12,056 nt of DNA from CAKOSP01 sp964549115 (GTDB lineage: Bacteria > Bacillota_I > Bacilli_A > RF39 > UBA660). Shown here piece by piece: positions 4,879 through 12,048 of the stretch; within the stretch, counting starts at the first letter, position 1, and each line of letters starts with the position of its first letter. The position numbers were made by a program, and so were the translations under genes. The notes below the pieces were generated by a model. That model had not been told where the DNA came from. It did no database searches and worked only from the letters and a program-made list of their open reading frames with translations. The stretch lies in contig CAZJTX010000018.1 in assembly GCA_964549115.1 (NCBI GenBank), positions 1 through 12,056 of the forward strand. The letters run 5' to 3'.

Positions 4879-5935
4879 GAAAAATAAAATATTAATCGCT
4901 TTAGGCGTATTTGCAGTATTTTTTATATCAATGATTGTATTGATTTTTATTGGTATGGGAAGTGTCAGTAAAACTAAAGATGAAGTGAGTTTTGAAATAA
5001 AAACAGGCAGTAGTAAATTAGAAATAGTAGAAGATTTAAAAAACGAGAAAATAATAAAAAGTAAATATTCAGCTTTAGTATATTTATTATTTAATAAACG
5101 TAGCAATTTACAAGCGGGTAATTATGTAATTGACCGAAGTAAAGATATGAGAACAATATTAAAAGATATAGCATCCGGTAAAGTGGGATATTCAAGCGAG
5201 GTTATTACAGTTAAATTTGTTGAAGGAAAAAGAATAACAGAGTACGCTAAAGTAATTAGTGAAAACTTTCCATATGAATATGATGAAGTAATAGCTAAAA
5301 TAAAAGATATAGAATATATAAAAGAGTTAATATCAAAATATGCATTTTTAACAAATGATATATTAAATGAAGATTTATACTATCCATTAGAAGGGTATTT
5401 ATTCCCAGATACATATGAATTTTATAAAAATGCTAAGTTAGAAGATGTTATAGAAAAGCTAGTATTAGAAACAGGATATAAATTAAGTAAATTACAAGAT
5501 AACATAAAATCATATGAATATTCTTATCATGAATTGTTAACAAGAGCCTCAATAGTTGAAATGGAAGCAATGAACGCTACTGATAGAAGAAAGGTAGCTC
5601 AAGTAATAAATAAAAGAATTGAAATGAATCATCCACTACAAATGGATGTTACAACATATTATGCGACTCAAAAGAAAATGACCGAAAGTTTAAAAAAATC
5701 GGAATTAGCAGAATATAATGCTTACAATACACGAGCAGCTAATTTCATTGGCCTGCCTGTAGGGCCAATATGTAGTCCGTCATTAGAATCTATAACAGCT
5801 GTATTAAATCCTTCTGAAACTGATTATTTTTACTTTCATGCATATGTTAAAACTGGACAAGTTGCTTTCTTTGGATATAATGAAGGTGATGAGTTTAGAG
5901 CATTTGCCAAAAGTCAACGTAAATTAGAAGGGTGA
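4871..5935 (+). CDS. mltG: Endolytic murein transglycosylase MltG (YceG-like)
   Basis: A 354-residue membrane protein with a short basic N-terminus, one transmembrane helix at about residues 7-30 and a large external domain. In known MltG it cleaves nascent peptidoglycan glycan strands, which releases them from synthesis and sets strand length. The diagnostic YceG blocks are present: L-E-G-Y-L-F-P-D-T-Y-E-F at 173-184, L-T-R-A-S-I-V-E-M-E-A at 223-233 with the catalytic Glu at 230, L-Q-M-D-V-T-T-Y-Y-A at 256-265, and Y-N-T-R-A-A-N-F-I-G-L-P-V-G-P-I at 285-300. There is no cytoplasmic LysM-like extension before the helix, unlike some streptococcal relatives. It is translated from an ATG overlapping the preceding gene by eight bases and ends in TGA, showing that TGA is a stop here. 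Its association with ireB links two cell-wall functions in one operon. Confidence 0.95.
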   Translation: MSKKNKILIALGVFAVFFISMIVLIFIGMGSVSKTKDEVSFEIKTGSSKLEIVEDLKNEKIIKSKYSALVYLLFNKRSNLQAGNYVIDRSKDMRTILKDIASGKVGYSSEVITVKFVEGKRITEYAKVISENFPYEYDEVIAKIKDIEYIKELISKYAFLTNDILNEDLYYPLEGYLFPDTYEFYKNAKLEDVIEKLVLETGYKLSKLQDNIKSYEYSYHELLTRASIVEMEAMNATDRRKVAQVINKRIEMNHPLQMDVTTYYATQKKMTESLKKSELAEYNAYNTRAANFIGLPVGPICSPSLESITAVLNPSETDYFYFHAYVKTGQVAFFGYNEGDEFRAFAKSQRKLEG

Positions 5936-5939
5936 GAAA

Positions 5940-6536
5940 ATGAAGAAAACAATATTAGAAATGGAAGAGTATTCGCTCGAGAACCATATAGCAATTATGG
6001 ATAAAAAAACCATAACTTCGATTATGAGTTTTATTAAAAAAAATAATGTTAAATCAGTGTTAGAAATAGGGAGTGGAATTGGCTACTCAGCAATATTAAT
6101 GGCATCGGTAGATCCTAGTGTTAATGTAACAACTATAGAAGCTAATGAAGATCTTTATATGGATAGTTTGAAAAATATAAAGAAAGTTGGATTTGATAAA
6201 AAAATAAATGTTGTGTACCATGACGCTCTTGAATTAAATCTACCAGAAGAAACATCGTACGATTTAATTATATTAGATGCCGCAAGGGGAAAATACATTA
6301 AATACTTTGAAAAGTATGAACACTTTTTAATAGATAATGGATCATTTATTACCATAAGAGTAAATTACCAAAACAAAGTCGGAAAATCTAAAAATGTAGA
6401 AGATGAGAACTTAAAATGTCTTTTAGAGAAGATAGAAAAATACGTGGAATTTTTAAAAGATAACAAAAATTATGAAACAAAATTTTATGATATAGATGAA
6501 GGTTTAGCAATAAGTAGTAAGGTTAAAAAAGCATGA
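5940..6536 (+). CDS. trmR: TrmR/YrrM-like O-methyltransferase with altered metal motif
   Basis: A 198-residue SAM-dependent methyltransferase of the class I O-methyltransferase (COMT-like) family. The SAM motif V-L-E-I-G-S-G-I-G-Y-S is at 40-50, an acidic T-I-E-A strand end is at 65-68, and L-I-I-L-D-A-A-R-G-K-Y is at 109-119. In B. subtilis the gene at this position, yrrM (trmR), methylates 5-hydroxyuridine at tRNA wobble position 34. Two things are odd. The usual metal-binding D-N pair (as in T-D-N-V-L-F), expected near 140-141, reads I-T-I-R-V-N-Y, so Arg140-Val141 replace Asp-Asn although Asp113 remains. The N-terminal helix is also about 15-20 residues shorter than usual. The ATG at 5940 follows AAGGGTGAG, four bases after the mltG stop. 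It ends in TGA inside the left arm of a terminator and is the last gene of the operon. Family is sure; activity and substrate are inferred. Confidence 0.85.
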   Translation: MKKTILEMEEYSLENHIAIMDKKTITSIMSFIKKNNVKSVLEIGSGIGYSAILMASVDPSVNVTTIEANEDLYMDSLKNIKKVGFDKKINVVYHDALELNLPEETSYDLIILDAARGKYIKYFEKYEHFLIDNGSFITIRVNYQNKVGKSKNVEDENLKCLLEKIEKYVEFLKDNKNYETKFYDIDEGLAISSKVKKA

Positions 6537-6557
6537 TATAATTATCATGTTTTTTTT
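6532..6557 (+). terminator. Terminator of the ireB-trmR operon
   Basis: CATGATA (6532-6538) pairs with TATCATG (6543-6549) around TAAT, followed by eight T (6550-6557). The trmR stop codon (6534-6536) lies in the left arm. Confidence 0.8.
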
Positions 6558-6559
6558 AT

Positions 6560-6588
6560 TTGACAAACTATATATAATATAGTAAGAT
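6560..6588 (+). promoter_or_regulatory. greA: greA promoter
   Basis: A consensus TTGACA (6560-6565), a 17-base spacer and TAAGAT (6583-6588). Transcription would begin near 6595, right before the leader hairpin. A closer TATAAT at 6573-6578 is only seven bases from the -35 box and cannot pair with it. Confidence 0.65.
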
Positions 6589-6595
6589 TAAATCC

Positions 6596-6618
6596 GTTAT
6601 TATCAAATTGATAATAAC
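6596..6618 (+). promoter_or_regulatory. Hairpin at the 5' end of the greA leader
   Basis: GTTATTATC (6596-6604) pairs perfectly with GATAATAAC (6610-6618) around the loop AAATT. It begins at or next to the predicted transcription start and ends 12 bases before the AGGAG site. There is no T run, so it is not a terminator. It could protect the mRNA 5' end or, as DNA, be a palindromic operator. Confidence 0.5.
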
Positions 6619-6630
6619 TTTAATTATGTT

Positions 6631-6635
6631 AGGAG
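6631..6635 (+). promoter_or_regulatory. greA: Ribosome binding site that fixes the greA start
   Basis: AGGAG lies eight bases before the ATG at 6644. The in-frame upstream start at 6608 is inside the leader hairpin and would add 12 hydrophobic residues foreign to GreA. Confidence 0.75.
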
Positions 6636-6643
6636 CGATTATA

Positions 6644-7114
6644 ATGAAAAAAGACAAAAATTGTGTATTAACACCAGAAGGCTTTTTAAAATTAGAATCT
6701 GAATTAAATGAATTAAAACAAGTAAAGAGACCAGAAGTAATTGAGGCATTAAAAGAAGCTAGAGCGTTAGGTGATTTAACTGAGAATGCAGACTATGATT
6801 CGGCAAGAAATGATCAAGCCCAAATAGAATCTAAAATAAAAGAATTAGAAAGAATGTTAGACAATTGTATTATTGTTGATAAAAAGAAAACAAACTCTAA
6901 AGTTGGTTTAGGATCAGTTGTTACAATTGAATTTGAAGATGGTGCAGTAGAGGAATATAAATTAGTTGGTTCTTTGGAAACAGATTTATTTAACAATAAG
7001 ATATCTGTAGAATCTCCAATAGGGTCAGCTGTTCTAGATAAAAAGAAAAATGATACAGTGGAAGTATCAACACCAAATGGATCATTTAAAGTAACAATTG
7101 TAAAAATAGCATAA
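6644..7114 (+). CDS. greA: Transcription elongation factor GreA
   Basis: A 156-residue cytosolic protein of normal GreA length. It binds in the secondary channel of RNA polymerase and stimulates cleavage of the 3' end of backtracked RNA, rescuing stalled complexes. The N-terminal coiled coil (about residues 8-78) carries the family signature A-L-G-D-L-T-E-N-A-D-Y-D-S-A at 41-54, with the acidic tip residues Asp44 and Glu47 that position the catalytic metal. Residues ~86-156 form the FKBP-like C-terminal domain with V-G-L-G-S-V-V-T-I and the closing P-N-G-S-F-K-V-T-I. The start at 6644 is set by the AGGAG site and the usual family N-terminus. It is a single gene with its own promoter, leader hairpin and terminator. 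In B. subtilis greA lies a few genes after yrrM; here the intervening peptidase and udk genes are missing. Confidence 0.97.
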   Translation: MKKDKNCVLTPEGFLKLESELNELKQVKRPEVIEALKEARALGDLTENADYDSARNDQAQIESKIKELERMLDNCIIVDKKKTNSKVGLGSVVTIEFEDGAVEEYKLVGSLETDLFNNKISVESPIGSAVLDKKKNDTVEVSTPNGSFKVTIVKIA

Positions 7115-7136
7115 ACAGATTTCAAATCTGTTTTTT
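7113..7136 (+). terminator. greA terminator
   Basis: AAACAGATT (7113-7121) pairs perfectly with AATCTGTTT (7125-7133) around TCA, and the T run continues to 7136. It starts inside the greA stop codon. Confidence 0.8.
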
Positions 7137-7137
7137 C

Positions 7138-7166
7138 TTGAAAGATATTTAAAAATAATGTATACT
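7138..7166 (+). promoter_or_regulatory. tig: tig promoter
   Basis: TTGAAA (7138-7143), a 17-base spacer and TATACT (7161-7166), starting just after the greA terminator. Transcription would start near 7173, ahead of the AAGGAGG site at 7179-7185. Confidence 0.65.
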
Positions 7167-7190
7167 AAATAAGCGTTTAAGGAGGATATT

Positions 7191-8438
7191 ATGAAAAAAA
7201 ATGTACATGAAATAGAAATAAAATTAGAAAAAGAATGGGTAGATGCTATAGATAAGGCATTTAGCGAAAAAAAGAAAGATTTAAAGGTTGACGGCTTTAG
7301 AAAAGGGGCTATTCCAAAAGATGTTTATATTAAAAAATTTGGTATAGAATCTTTATATGATGACGCTATTAATATAGTAATGAATGATGCTTTTAAAAAA
7401 GCATTAGATGAAAGTAAATTAGAACCAGTTATCCAACCACAAGTTAATGTAACTGGAGTTAGTGATACAAACTTAATATTGAAATTTCAAATTGTTACTA
7501 AACCGGAAGTTAAACTAGGTAAATATAAAAACTTAGGAGTTAAAAAAGAAAAAGCTACTGCTACTGCAGCTGAAGTTAATGAAGAAATCGAAGCTTTAAA
7601 AACAAGATTTGCAGAACAAGTAGTAAAAGATAAGGGAAGCGTTGAAAATGGAGATACTGCAGTTATTAACTTTGAAGGTTATGTAGATGGAGAAAAATTA
7701 GAAGGTGGATCGGGAGATAAGTTTCCGCTTGAAATTGGATCAAATTCTTTCATACCTGGTTTTGAAGAAAAATTAATTGGAGCAAAAGTAGGAGATAAAT
7801 TAAAATTAGATTTAAAATTTCCAGAAAACTATGTTGATCATTTAAAAGGTAAAGATGTAACATTTGAAGTAGAGGTTATTGAAATAACTATTAAAAAATT
7901 ACCAGAGTTAAATAAAGATTTTTATGAAGACTTAGGATATAAAGATATTAAGGATGAAAAACAATTTAAAGACGAAATTAAAAAAAGTGTTTTAACTAGA
8001 AAAGAACAAGAACTAGAAGATAAATATATTGATGCATGTTTAGAAGAAGCTGCTAAAAATATGACAGTAGATATAAACGAAGAAATAACTCATGAAGAAA
8101 TTCATAGAATGATTGATCAATATAAAAGACAACTAGAGATGCAAGGAATGTCTTTAGAGATGTATTATGAAATGACTGGTACTAAAGAAGAAGATTTACA
8201 TAAACAAATGGAAGACGAAGCTTTAAAAAGAGTAAAATATAGATATTTACTAGAAGAAATTGCTAATAAAGAAGAAATAGATTTCACTAAAAAAGAAATT
8301 GACGCTAAAGTAAAAGAGTTATCTAAGAATTACGGAATTAGCGAAAAAGAATTATTAGAAGCATATGGAAATACAGATATAATTAAATACGACATGAAGA
8401 TGCATAAAGCTTTGGAAATAATGAAAGAAAATAATTAA
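7191..8438 (+). CDS. tig: Trigger factor, ribosome-associated chaperone
   Basis: A 415-residue cytosolic protein, slightly shorter than the usual 425-435. It docks next to the ribosomal exit tunnel (uL23) and shields nascent chains. The N-terminal ribosome-binding domain (1-~115) contains the docking signature G-F-R-K-G-A-I-P at 35-42. The middle FKBP-type prolyl isomerase domain (~150-235) has G-D-T-A-V-I-N-F-E-G-Y-V-D-G at 154-167 and F-I-P-G-F-E-E-K-L-I-G at 187-197. Residues ~240-415 are the helical substrate-cradling domain, rich in Glu and Lys. The ATG at 7191 has an ideal AAGGAGG (7179-7185) five bases upstream. The gene has its own promoter and terminator. In B. subtilis clpX follows tig; here lon follows directly, still grouping folding and proteolysis functions. 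Confidence 0.97.
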   Translation: MKKNVHEIEIKLEKEWVDAIDKAFSEKKKDLKVDGFRKGAIPKDVYIKKFGIESLYDDAINIVMNDAFKKALDESKLEPVIQPQVNVTGVSDTNLILKFQIVTKPEVKLGKYKNLGVKKEKATATAAEVNEEIEALKTRFAEQVVKDKGSVENGDTAVINFEGYVDGEKLEGGSGDKFPLEIGSNSFIPGFEEKLIGAKVGDKLKLDLKFPENYVDHLKGKDVTFEVEVIEITIKKLPELNKDFYEDLGYKDIKDEKQFKDEIKKSVLTRKEQELEDKYIDACLEEAAKNMTVDINEEITHEEIHRMIDQYKRQLEMQGMSLEMYYEMTGTKEEDLHKQMEDEALKRVKYRYLLEEIANKEEIDFTKKEIDAKVKELSKNYGISEKELLEAYGNTDIIKYDMKMHKALEIMKENN

Positions 8439-8460
8439 AACTACGAAAAGTGGTTTTTTT
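8437..8460 (+). terminator. tig terminator
   Basis: AAAACTAC (8437-8444) pairs with GTGGTTTT (8450-8457), with one G-U pair, around GAAAA; the T run continues to 8460. It overlaps the last bases of the tig stop codon. Confidence 0.75.
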
Positions 8461-8464
8461 CATC

Positions 8465-8493
8465 TTTACAAAAAGAGTAATAAACTATATAAT
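8465..8493 (+). promoter_or_regulatory. lon: lon promoter
   Basis: TTTACA (8465-8470), a 17-base spacer and a perfect TATAAT (8488-8493). I see no CIRCE-like or CtsR-like repeat around it, so a heat-shock operator is not supported by the sequence. Confidence 0.65.
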
Positions 8494-8518
8494 AACAATT
8501 AAAGTTTGGGGGCAGTAA

Positions 8519-10786
8519 ATGAACAATTATATGGTTATTCTTTTAAAGGAATTAATAATATTACCTAATCAAGAAGTTAAAGTAGAATTAGTTTCTGATA
8601 TTAGTAAGAACATAATTAAGAAAGCCAGTATAGTTGATAAGAATAAAGTTTTAGTTGTAGCTCCTATAAACCAAGAAGAAATAAATCCGGATATAAGTGA
8701 TTTACCTAAAATAGGGGTAGTTGCTAGAATAACAAAAAAATTAGAACTGTCTAATGGAAACTTAAGAGTTGTATTAAAAGGTATCAATAGAGTAGTGGTA
8801 CATGATTATTTTTATCATAAAGATAATACTATTTTAAATGCTAAAACTGAAAAATTAATATTGCCTAAATTAAATCAAAGAGAAGAAACTGCTATAAAAA
8901 GAAAATTAAGATCATCTTTAAAAAAATATATAAAAAATAATGATGTTATATCTAACAGTGTTATTAATATAATTAACTCATCTGATAATTTAAGTAAAAT
9001 AACTGATATTATAACGGTGTTTTTACCTTTTGATATAAACAAGAAATTAGAATATATGCAAACTATAAATCCTATAACTAGGGGTAAGATGTTAATTAAA
9101 GACTTAGAAGAAGAAGTGCATATATTAAAAATAGAAGAAGAAATCGAAGAAGATTTAAAGTTTAAATTAATTGAAAAAGAAAAAGAATTTTATTTAAGAG
9201 AAAAATTATTAGAAATTAAAAAAGCATTAGGGGAAGATACTACCTTAGAAAAAGAAGTAAGATTATATTATGAAAAACTTAGTAACTTAGGAGTACATGA
9301 AAAATCTTATAATAAATTAATTACTGAAATTAAAAGATTCGAAATGACTTTAAAAGAGTCGCCAGAATCCGCAGTTATAAAAAATTATTTAGATACAGTA
9401 TTAAATTTACCTTGGAATAAATTTAATAAGGAATGTAATAATATTAATAAAGTAAAAGTCCAATTAAATAAAACCCATTATGGATTAGAAGACATTAAAG
9501 AAAGAATTATTGATTATGTAGAAATTAATAATATAGCAAAAAATTTAGATAATCCTATTATATGTTTAATTGGTCCACCAGGTGTTGGTAAAACAACCAT
9601 TGCATCCTCCATTGCTAATTCTTTAAATAGAGAGTTTGTAAAAATATCTGTTGGAGGATTAAATGATTCAAATGAATTACTTGGAAATAGAAGAACATAT
9701 TTAGGAGCAGCCCCAGGTAAAATAATATCGGGAATTAATAAAAGTAATAGTAAAAACCCCGTTATATTAATCGATGAAGTAGATAAAATGGTAAAAGATT
9801 ATAAAGGGGATCCGGCGAGTGTACTACTGGATATATTAGACCCTTCAACTAATAAAAGCTTTGTAGATAATTATATAGAAGAACCTTTTGATTTATCTAA
9901 AGTACTATTTATACTAACTGCAAATAATATAGAGGATATTCCTTATCCATTATTAGATAGATTGGAGATATATAATTTAAATAGTTATACATCTTTAGAA
10001 AAAATAGAAATAGCAAGAAAATATATAATTCCTAAAATATTAAAAAAATATAATAGTGATATAAAAATAAAATTATACAAAAATCATTTAGAAACAATAA
10101 TTAATAATTATACAAAAGAAGCAGGGGTAAGAGAACTTGAAAGAGTACTGGATAAATTAATAAGAAAAGTAATAATTAATAATTTTGATAAACCTATTAA
10201 TCTAACAATAATAAAAGAATATTTAGGAGATTATATATATGATGCTTTAAAATATTTCAAAAATGACGAAATCGGCATTTCTAATTATTTAGCATATACA
10301 AGTTATGGTGGAATAACATCAAAAATAGAGGTTTCTAAGACTAAAGGAACAGGTAAGGTAATTATTACTGGAATGGTAGGAAAGTCTCTAGAAGAGAGTA
10401 TAAACGTTGCTTTAAGTTATATAAAATCAAATTATGATTTAAACTTTAATAATATTGATTTACATATACATTTTTTAGAAAGTACAATGAAAAAAGATGG
10501 ACCTTCGGCGGGTATATCTATAATAAGTGCTATTTTATCACTTATGTTAAATAAAAAGGTAAGTAACACTATAGCTTTTAGTGGTGAAGTAACTCTAAAA
10601 GGAAATGTAATAAAAGTAGGCGGAATCAAAGAAAAATTAATAACTGCATATAATAATAATATTGAAACAATATATATTCCATCCTCTAATAAGGAAGATT
10701 TAAAAGAAATACATGAAACTTTTAAAAACTTAAATATAATATTTGTTGATAATTATGAAGATATATTTAATGATATATTCAAATAA
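8519..10786 (+). CDS. lon: ATP-dependent serine protease Lon (LonA type)
   Basis: A 755-residue cytosolic protease, slightly shorter than the ~775-residue Bacillus LonA. It unfolds and degrades misfolded and regulatory proteins as a hexamer. Domain order is complete. A divergent N-terminal substrate-binding domain spans 1-~180 and a helical linker ~180-310 contains the family block F-Y-L-R-E-K-L-L-E-I-K-K-A-L-G at 224-238. The AAA+ module has Walker A G-P-P-G-V-G-K-T-T at 352-360, the R-R-T-Y-L-G-A-A-P-G block at 391-400 and Walker B V-I-L-I-D-E at 415-420. The C-terminal protease domain has catalytic Ser663 in K-D-G-P-S-A-G-I-S and Lys704 in V-G-G-I-K-E-K, the Lon Ser-Lys dyad. The ATG at 8519 follows a GGGGG-rich site (8508-8512). 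No clear terminator follows, so some read-through into the prepilin genes is possible. Confidence 0.96.
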   Translation: MNNYMVILLKELIILPNQEVKVELVSDISKNIIKKASIVDKNKVLVVAPINQEEINPDISDLPKIGVVARITKKLELSNGNLRVVLKGINRVVVHDYFYHKDNTILNAKTEKLILPKLNQREETAIKRKLRSSLKKYIKNNDVISNSVINIINSSDNLSKITDIITVFLPFDINKKLEYMQTINPITRGKMLIKDLEEEVHILKIEEEIEEDLKFKLIEKEKEFYLREKLLEIKKALGEDTTLEKEVRLYYEKLSNLGVHEKSYNKLITEIKRFEMTLKESPESAVIKNYLDTVLNLPWNKFNKECNNINKVKVQLNKTHYGLEDIKERIIDYVEINNIAKNLDNPIICLIGPPGVGKTTIASSIANSLNREFVKISVGGLNDSNELLGNRRTYLGAAPGKIISGINKSNSKNPVILIDEVDKMVKDYKGDPASVLLDILDPSTNKSFVDNYIEEPFDLSKVLFILTANNIEDIPYPLLDRLEIYNLNSYTSLEKIEIARKYIIPKILKKYNSDIKIKLYKNHLETIINNYTKEAGVRELERVLDKLIRKVIINNFDKPINLTIIKEYLGDYIYDALKYFKNDEIGISNYLAYTSYGGITSKIEVSKTKGTGKVIITGMVGKSLEESINVALSYIKSNYDLNFNNIDLHIHFLESTMKKDGPSAGISIISAILSLMLNKKVSNTIAFSGEVTLKGNVIKVGGIKEKLITAYNNNIETIYIPSSNKEDLKEIHETFKNLNIIFVDNYEDIFNDIFK

Positions 10787-10788
10787 AC

Positions 10789-10817
10789 TTGTTATAAATT
10801 ATTAGATATCTTATAAT
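10789..10817 (+). promoter_or_regulatory. Promoter of the prepilin gene cluster
   Basis: TTGTTA (10789-10794), a 17-base spacer and a perfect TATAAT (10812-10817), within the 52-base gap after lon. Transcription would start near 10824, ahead of AAGGT (10825-10829), giving a very short leader. Confidence 0.55.
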
Positions 10818-10838
10818 TATATATAAGGTAGATAGTAT

Positions 10839-11492
10839 ATGAATAAAAAAGGATTCGGATTAGTTGAAATCTTAGTTGTTACTGTGGTACTTAGTGTTTC
10901 TCTTTTAATGATGTTTAATTCTTATTCAAAAATGGAATCGGGAGAACAAAGAAAACTTTGTAGAGACGATATAGATTTGGTCTTTAGATTAAATTATATG
11001 AAAAATTATATATTAGATTACATAGAAATTGAAAATTTTCTATTTACAAATATAGCAGTTAAAAATAGTAATGCTTCTCAAACAGATGATACTTTAAGTG
11101 TTACATTGACTAATACATCTCCAATTTTAAACGCTTCTAATTTATCAAATTTATTTCCGGAATTAATGAAGTTTAATCATATACAAACTTTGTATATTTT
11201 AAAACCGGATTTTAATTTAATTTCTAAATGTACTAAAAGTGTTTTAGCTGGTAATCAAGGTAGCCTTTCAACCAAAGAATATAATACTTGTATTAATACC
11301 TTTGATGATATGGATGATGAAACAACTCAATATATAAAAAATTTAGGAAGAAACGAATTTAATAATAATTATATAATAATTGCAGAATATAAAGATTATC
11401 ATGAAACCGCTGAAGCGATGGAAAATATAAACAATATTTGTAAAAATGCTCGAGGTTTAGCTTGGCTTGATTTAGGGGTGCCTTATGAATAA
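10839..11492 (+). CDS. Prepilin-like protein with type IV N-terminal methylation motif and four cysteines
   Basis: A 217-residue protein whose start, M-N-K-K-G-F-G-L-V-E-I-L-V, is a type IV prepilin signal. Cleavage by a prepilin peptidase after Gly5 would leave Phe as the first residue and Glu at +5. A hydrophobic helix (about residues 6-26) would form the filament core and anchor it in the membrane before assembly. The rest is a globular, Asn/Thr-rich domain with four cysteines (41, 131, 151, 201), enough for two disulfides, and no homology that I recognise. Its length exceeds ComGC-type major pilins (~100 residues), so a minor pilin or pseudopilin is more likely. It is the first gene of the cluster and overlaps the next by eight bases (ATGAATAA at 11485-11492). 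The machine it serves (pilus, DNA uptake or secretion) cannot be told from this window. Confidence 0.85.
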   Translation: MNKKGFGLVEILVVTVVLSVSLLMMFNSYSKMESGEQRKLCRDDIDLVFRLNYMKNYILDYIEIENFLFTNIAVKNSNASQTDDTLSVTLTNTSPILNASNLSNLFPELMKFNHIQTLYILKPDFNLISKCTKSVLAGNQGSLSTKEYNTCINTFDDMDDETTQYIKNLGRNEFNNNYIIIAEYKDYHETAEAMENINNICKNARGLAWLDLGVPYE

Positions 11493-12048
11493 AAAAGGTA
11501 TGACTATAATTGAGTTGGTTGTAACAGTCGCTTTAATGTCTGTAATATTATTGTTTTTGTATAGTATATTAATAACTATTAGTGTTAAAGATAGTGATGA
11601 AATTTATTCTACAGCAAATCATAGAACTAAATTAGAAATAGCAAGTACAGTTCAAAATGATTTATTATATACAGTATTAGACGATGCTAAGGTAACAAAA
11701 AGTGGAGATAAAACTACCATTACCTTTTCTTTTAACAATAATACGGAATCAAAATTAGAAATTACCGAGACATCCGTAGAACATTATGAAATTAAATTTA
11801 CCTCTAAAATTGGTGTAGTTACTAAATGGAAATACGAACATGTAACTATAAATTTAAATAATGTTCACTTGTGTTTACAAAATATTAGAGATGAAGATCT
11901 AATAAAAGGTATGAGAATATTAATATTTGTTTATACCGAAAGTTATCAAAATAATCAAGAAAATAATAATTTGTTAGATGATATAGTTATTACATATGTA
12001 GGACAATATAACGGCTCAGTTGATGGGGTGGCGGTTTGTAATGTTTAA
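11485..12048 (+). CDS. Second prepilin-like protein
   Basis: A 187-residue protein with the prepilin signal M-N-K-K-G-M-T-I-I-E-L-V-V: predicted cleavage after Gly5, Met at +1, Glu at +5, and a hydrophobic helix at about residues 6-33. The globular part has beta-rich segments (for example T-T-I-T-F-S-F and K-L-E-I-T-E-T) and only two cysteines (130 and 185), which could pair. It is unlike the first prepilin beyond the N-terminus, as is usual for minor pilins in one cluster. The ATG overlaps the preceding gene by eight bases, with a GGGGTG site just upstream (11474-11479). Its end overlaps a further start codon at 12041 in the same style, so translation of the cluster is coupled. Confidence 0.85.
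   Translation: MNKKGMTIIELVVTVALMSVILLFLYSILITISVKDSDEIYSTANHRTKLEIASTVQNDLLYTVLDDAKVTKSGDKTTITFSFNNNTESKLEITETSVEHYEIKFTSKIGVVTKWKYEHVTINLNNVHLCLQNIRDEDLIKGMRILIFVYTESYQNNQENNNLLDDIVITYVGQYNGSVDGVAVCNV

Noticed and set aside
4849..5106. Minus-strand frames of 60-100 codons within mltG, greA, lon and the other genes
   Set aside because: They are antisense shadows of well-supported genes, lack ribosome sites and encode no recognisable motif.
5933..6536. Mollicutes code (TGA as Trp)
   Set aside because: mltG and trmR both end properly at TGA, and tryptophans in the window are encoded by TGG.
6608..6643. Longer GreA start at 6608
   Set aside because: It lies inside the leader hairpin, lacks a ribosome site and adds a hydrophobic stretch not found in GreA.
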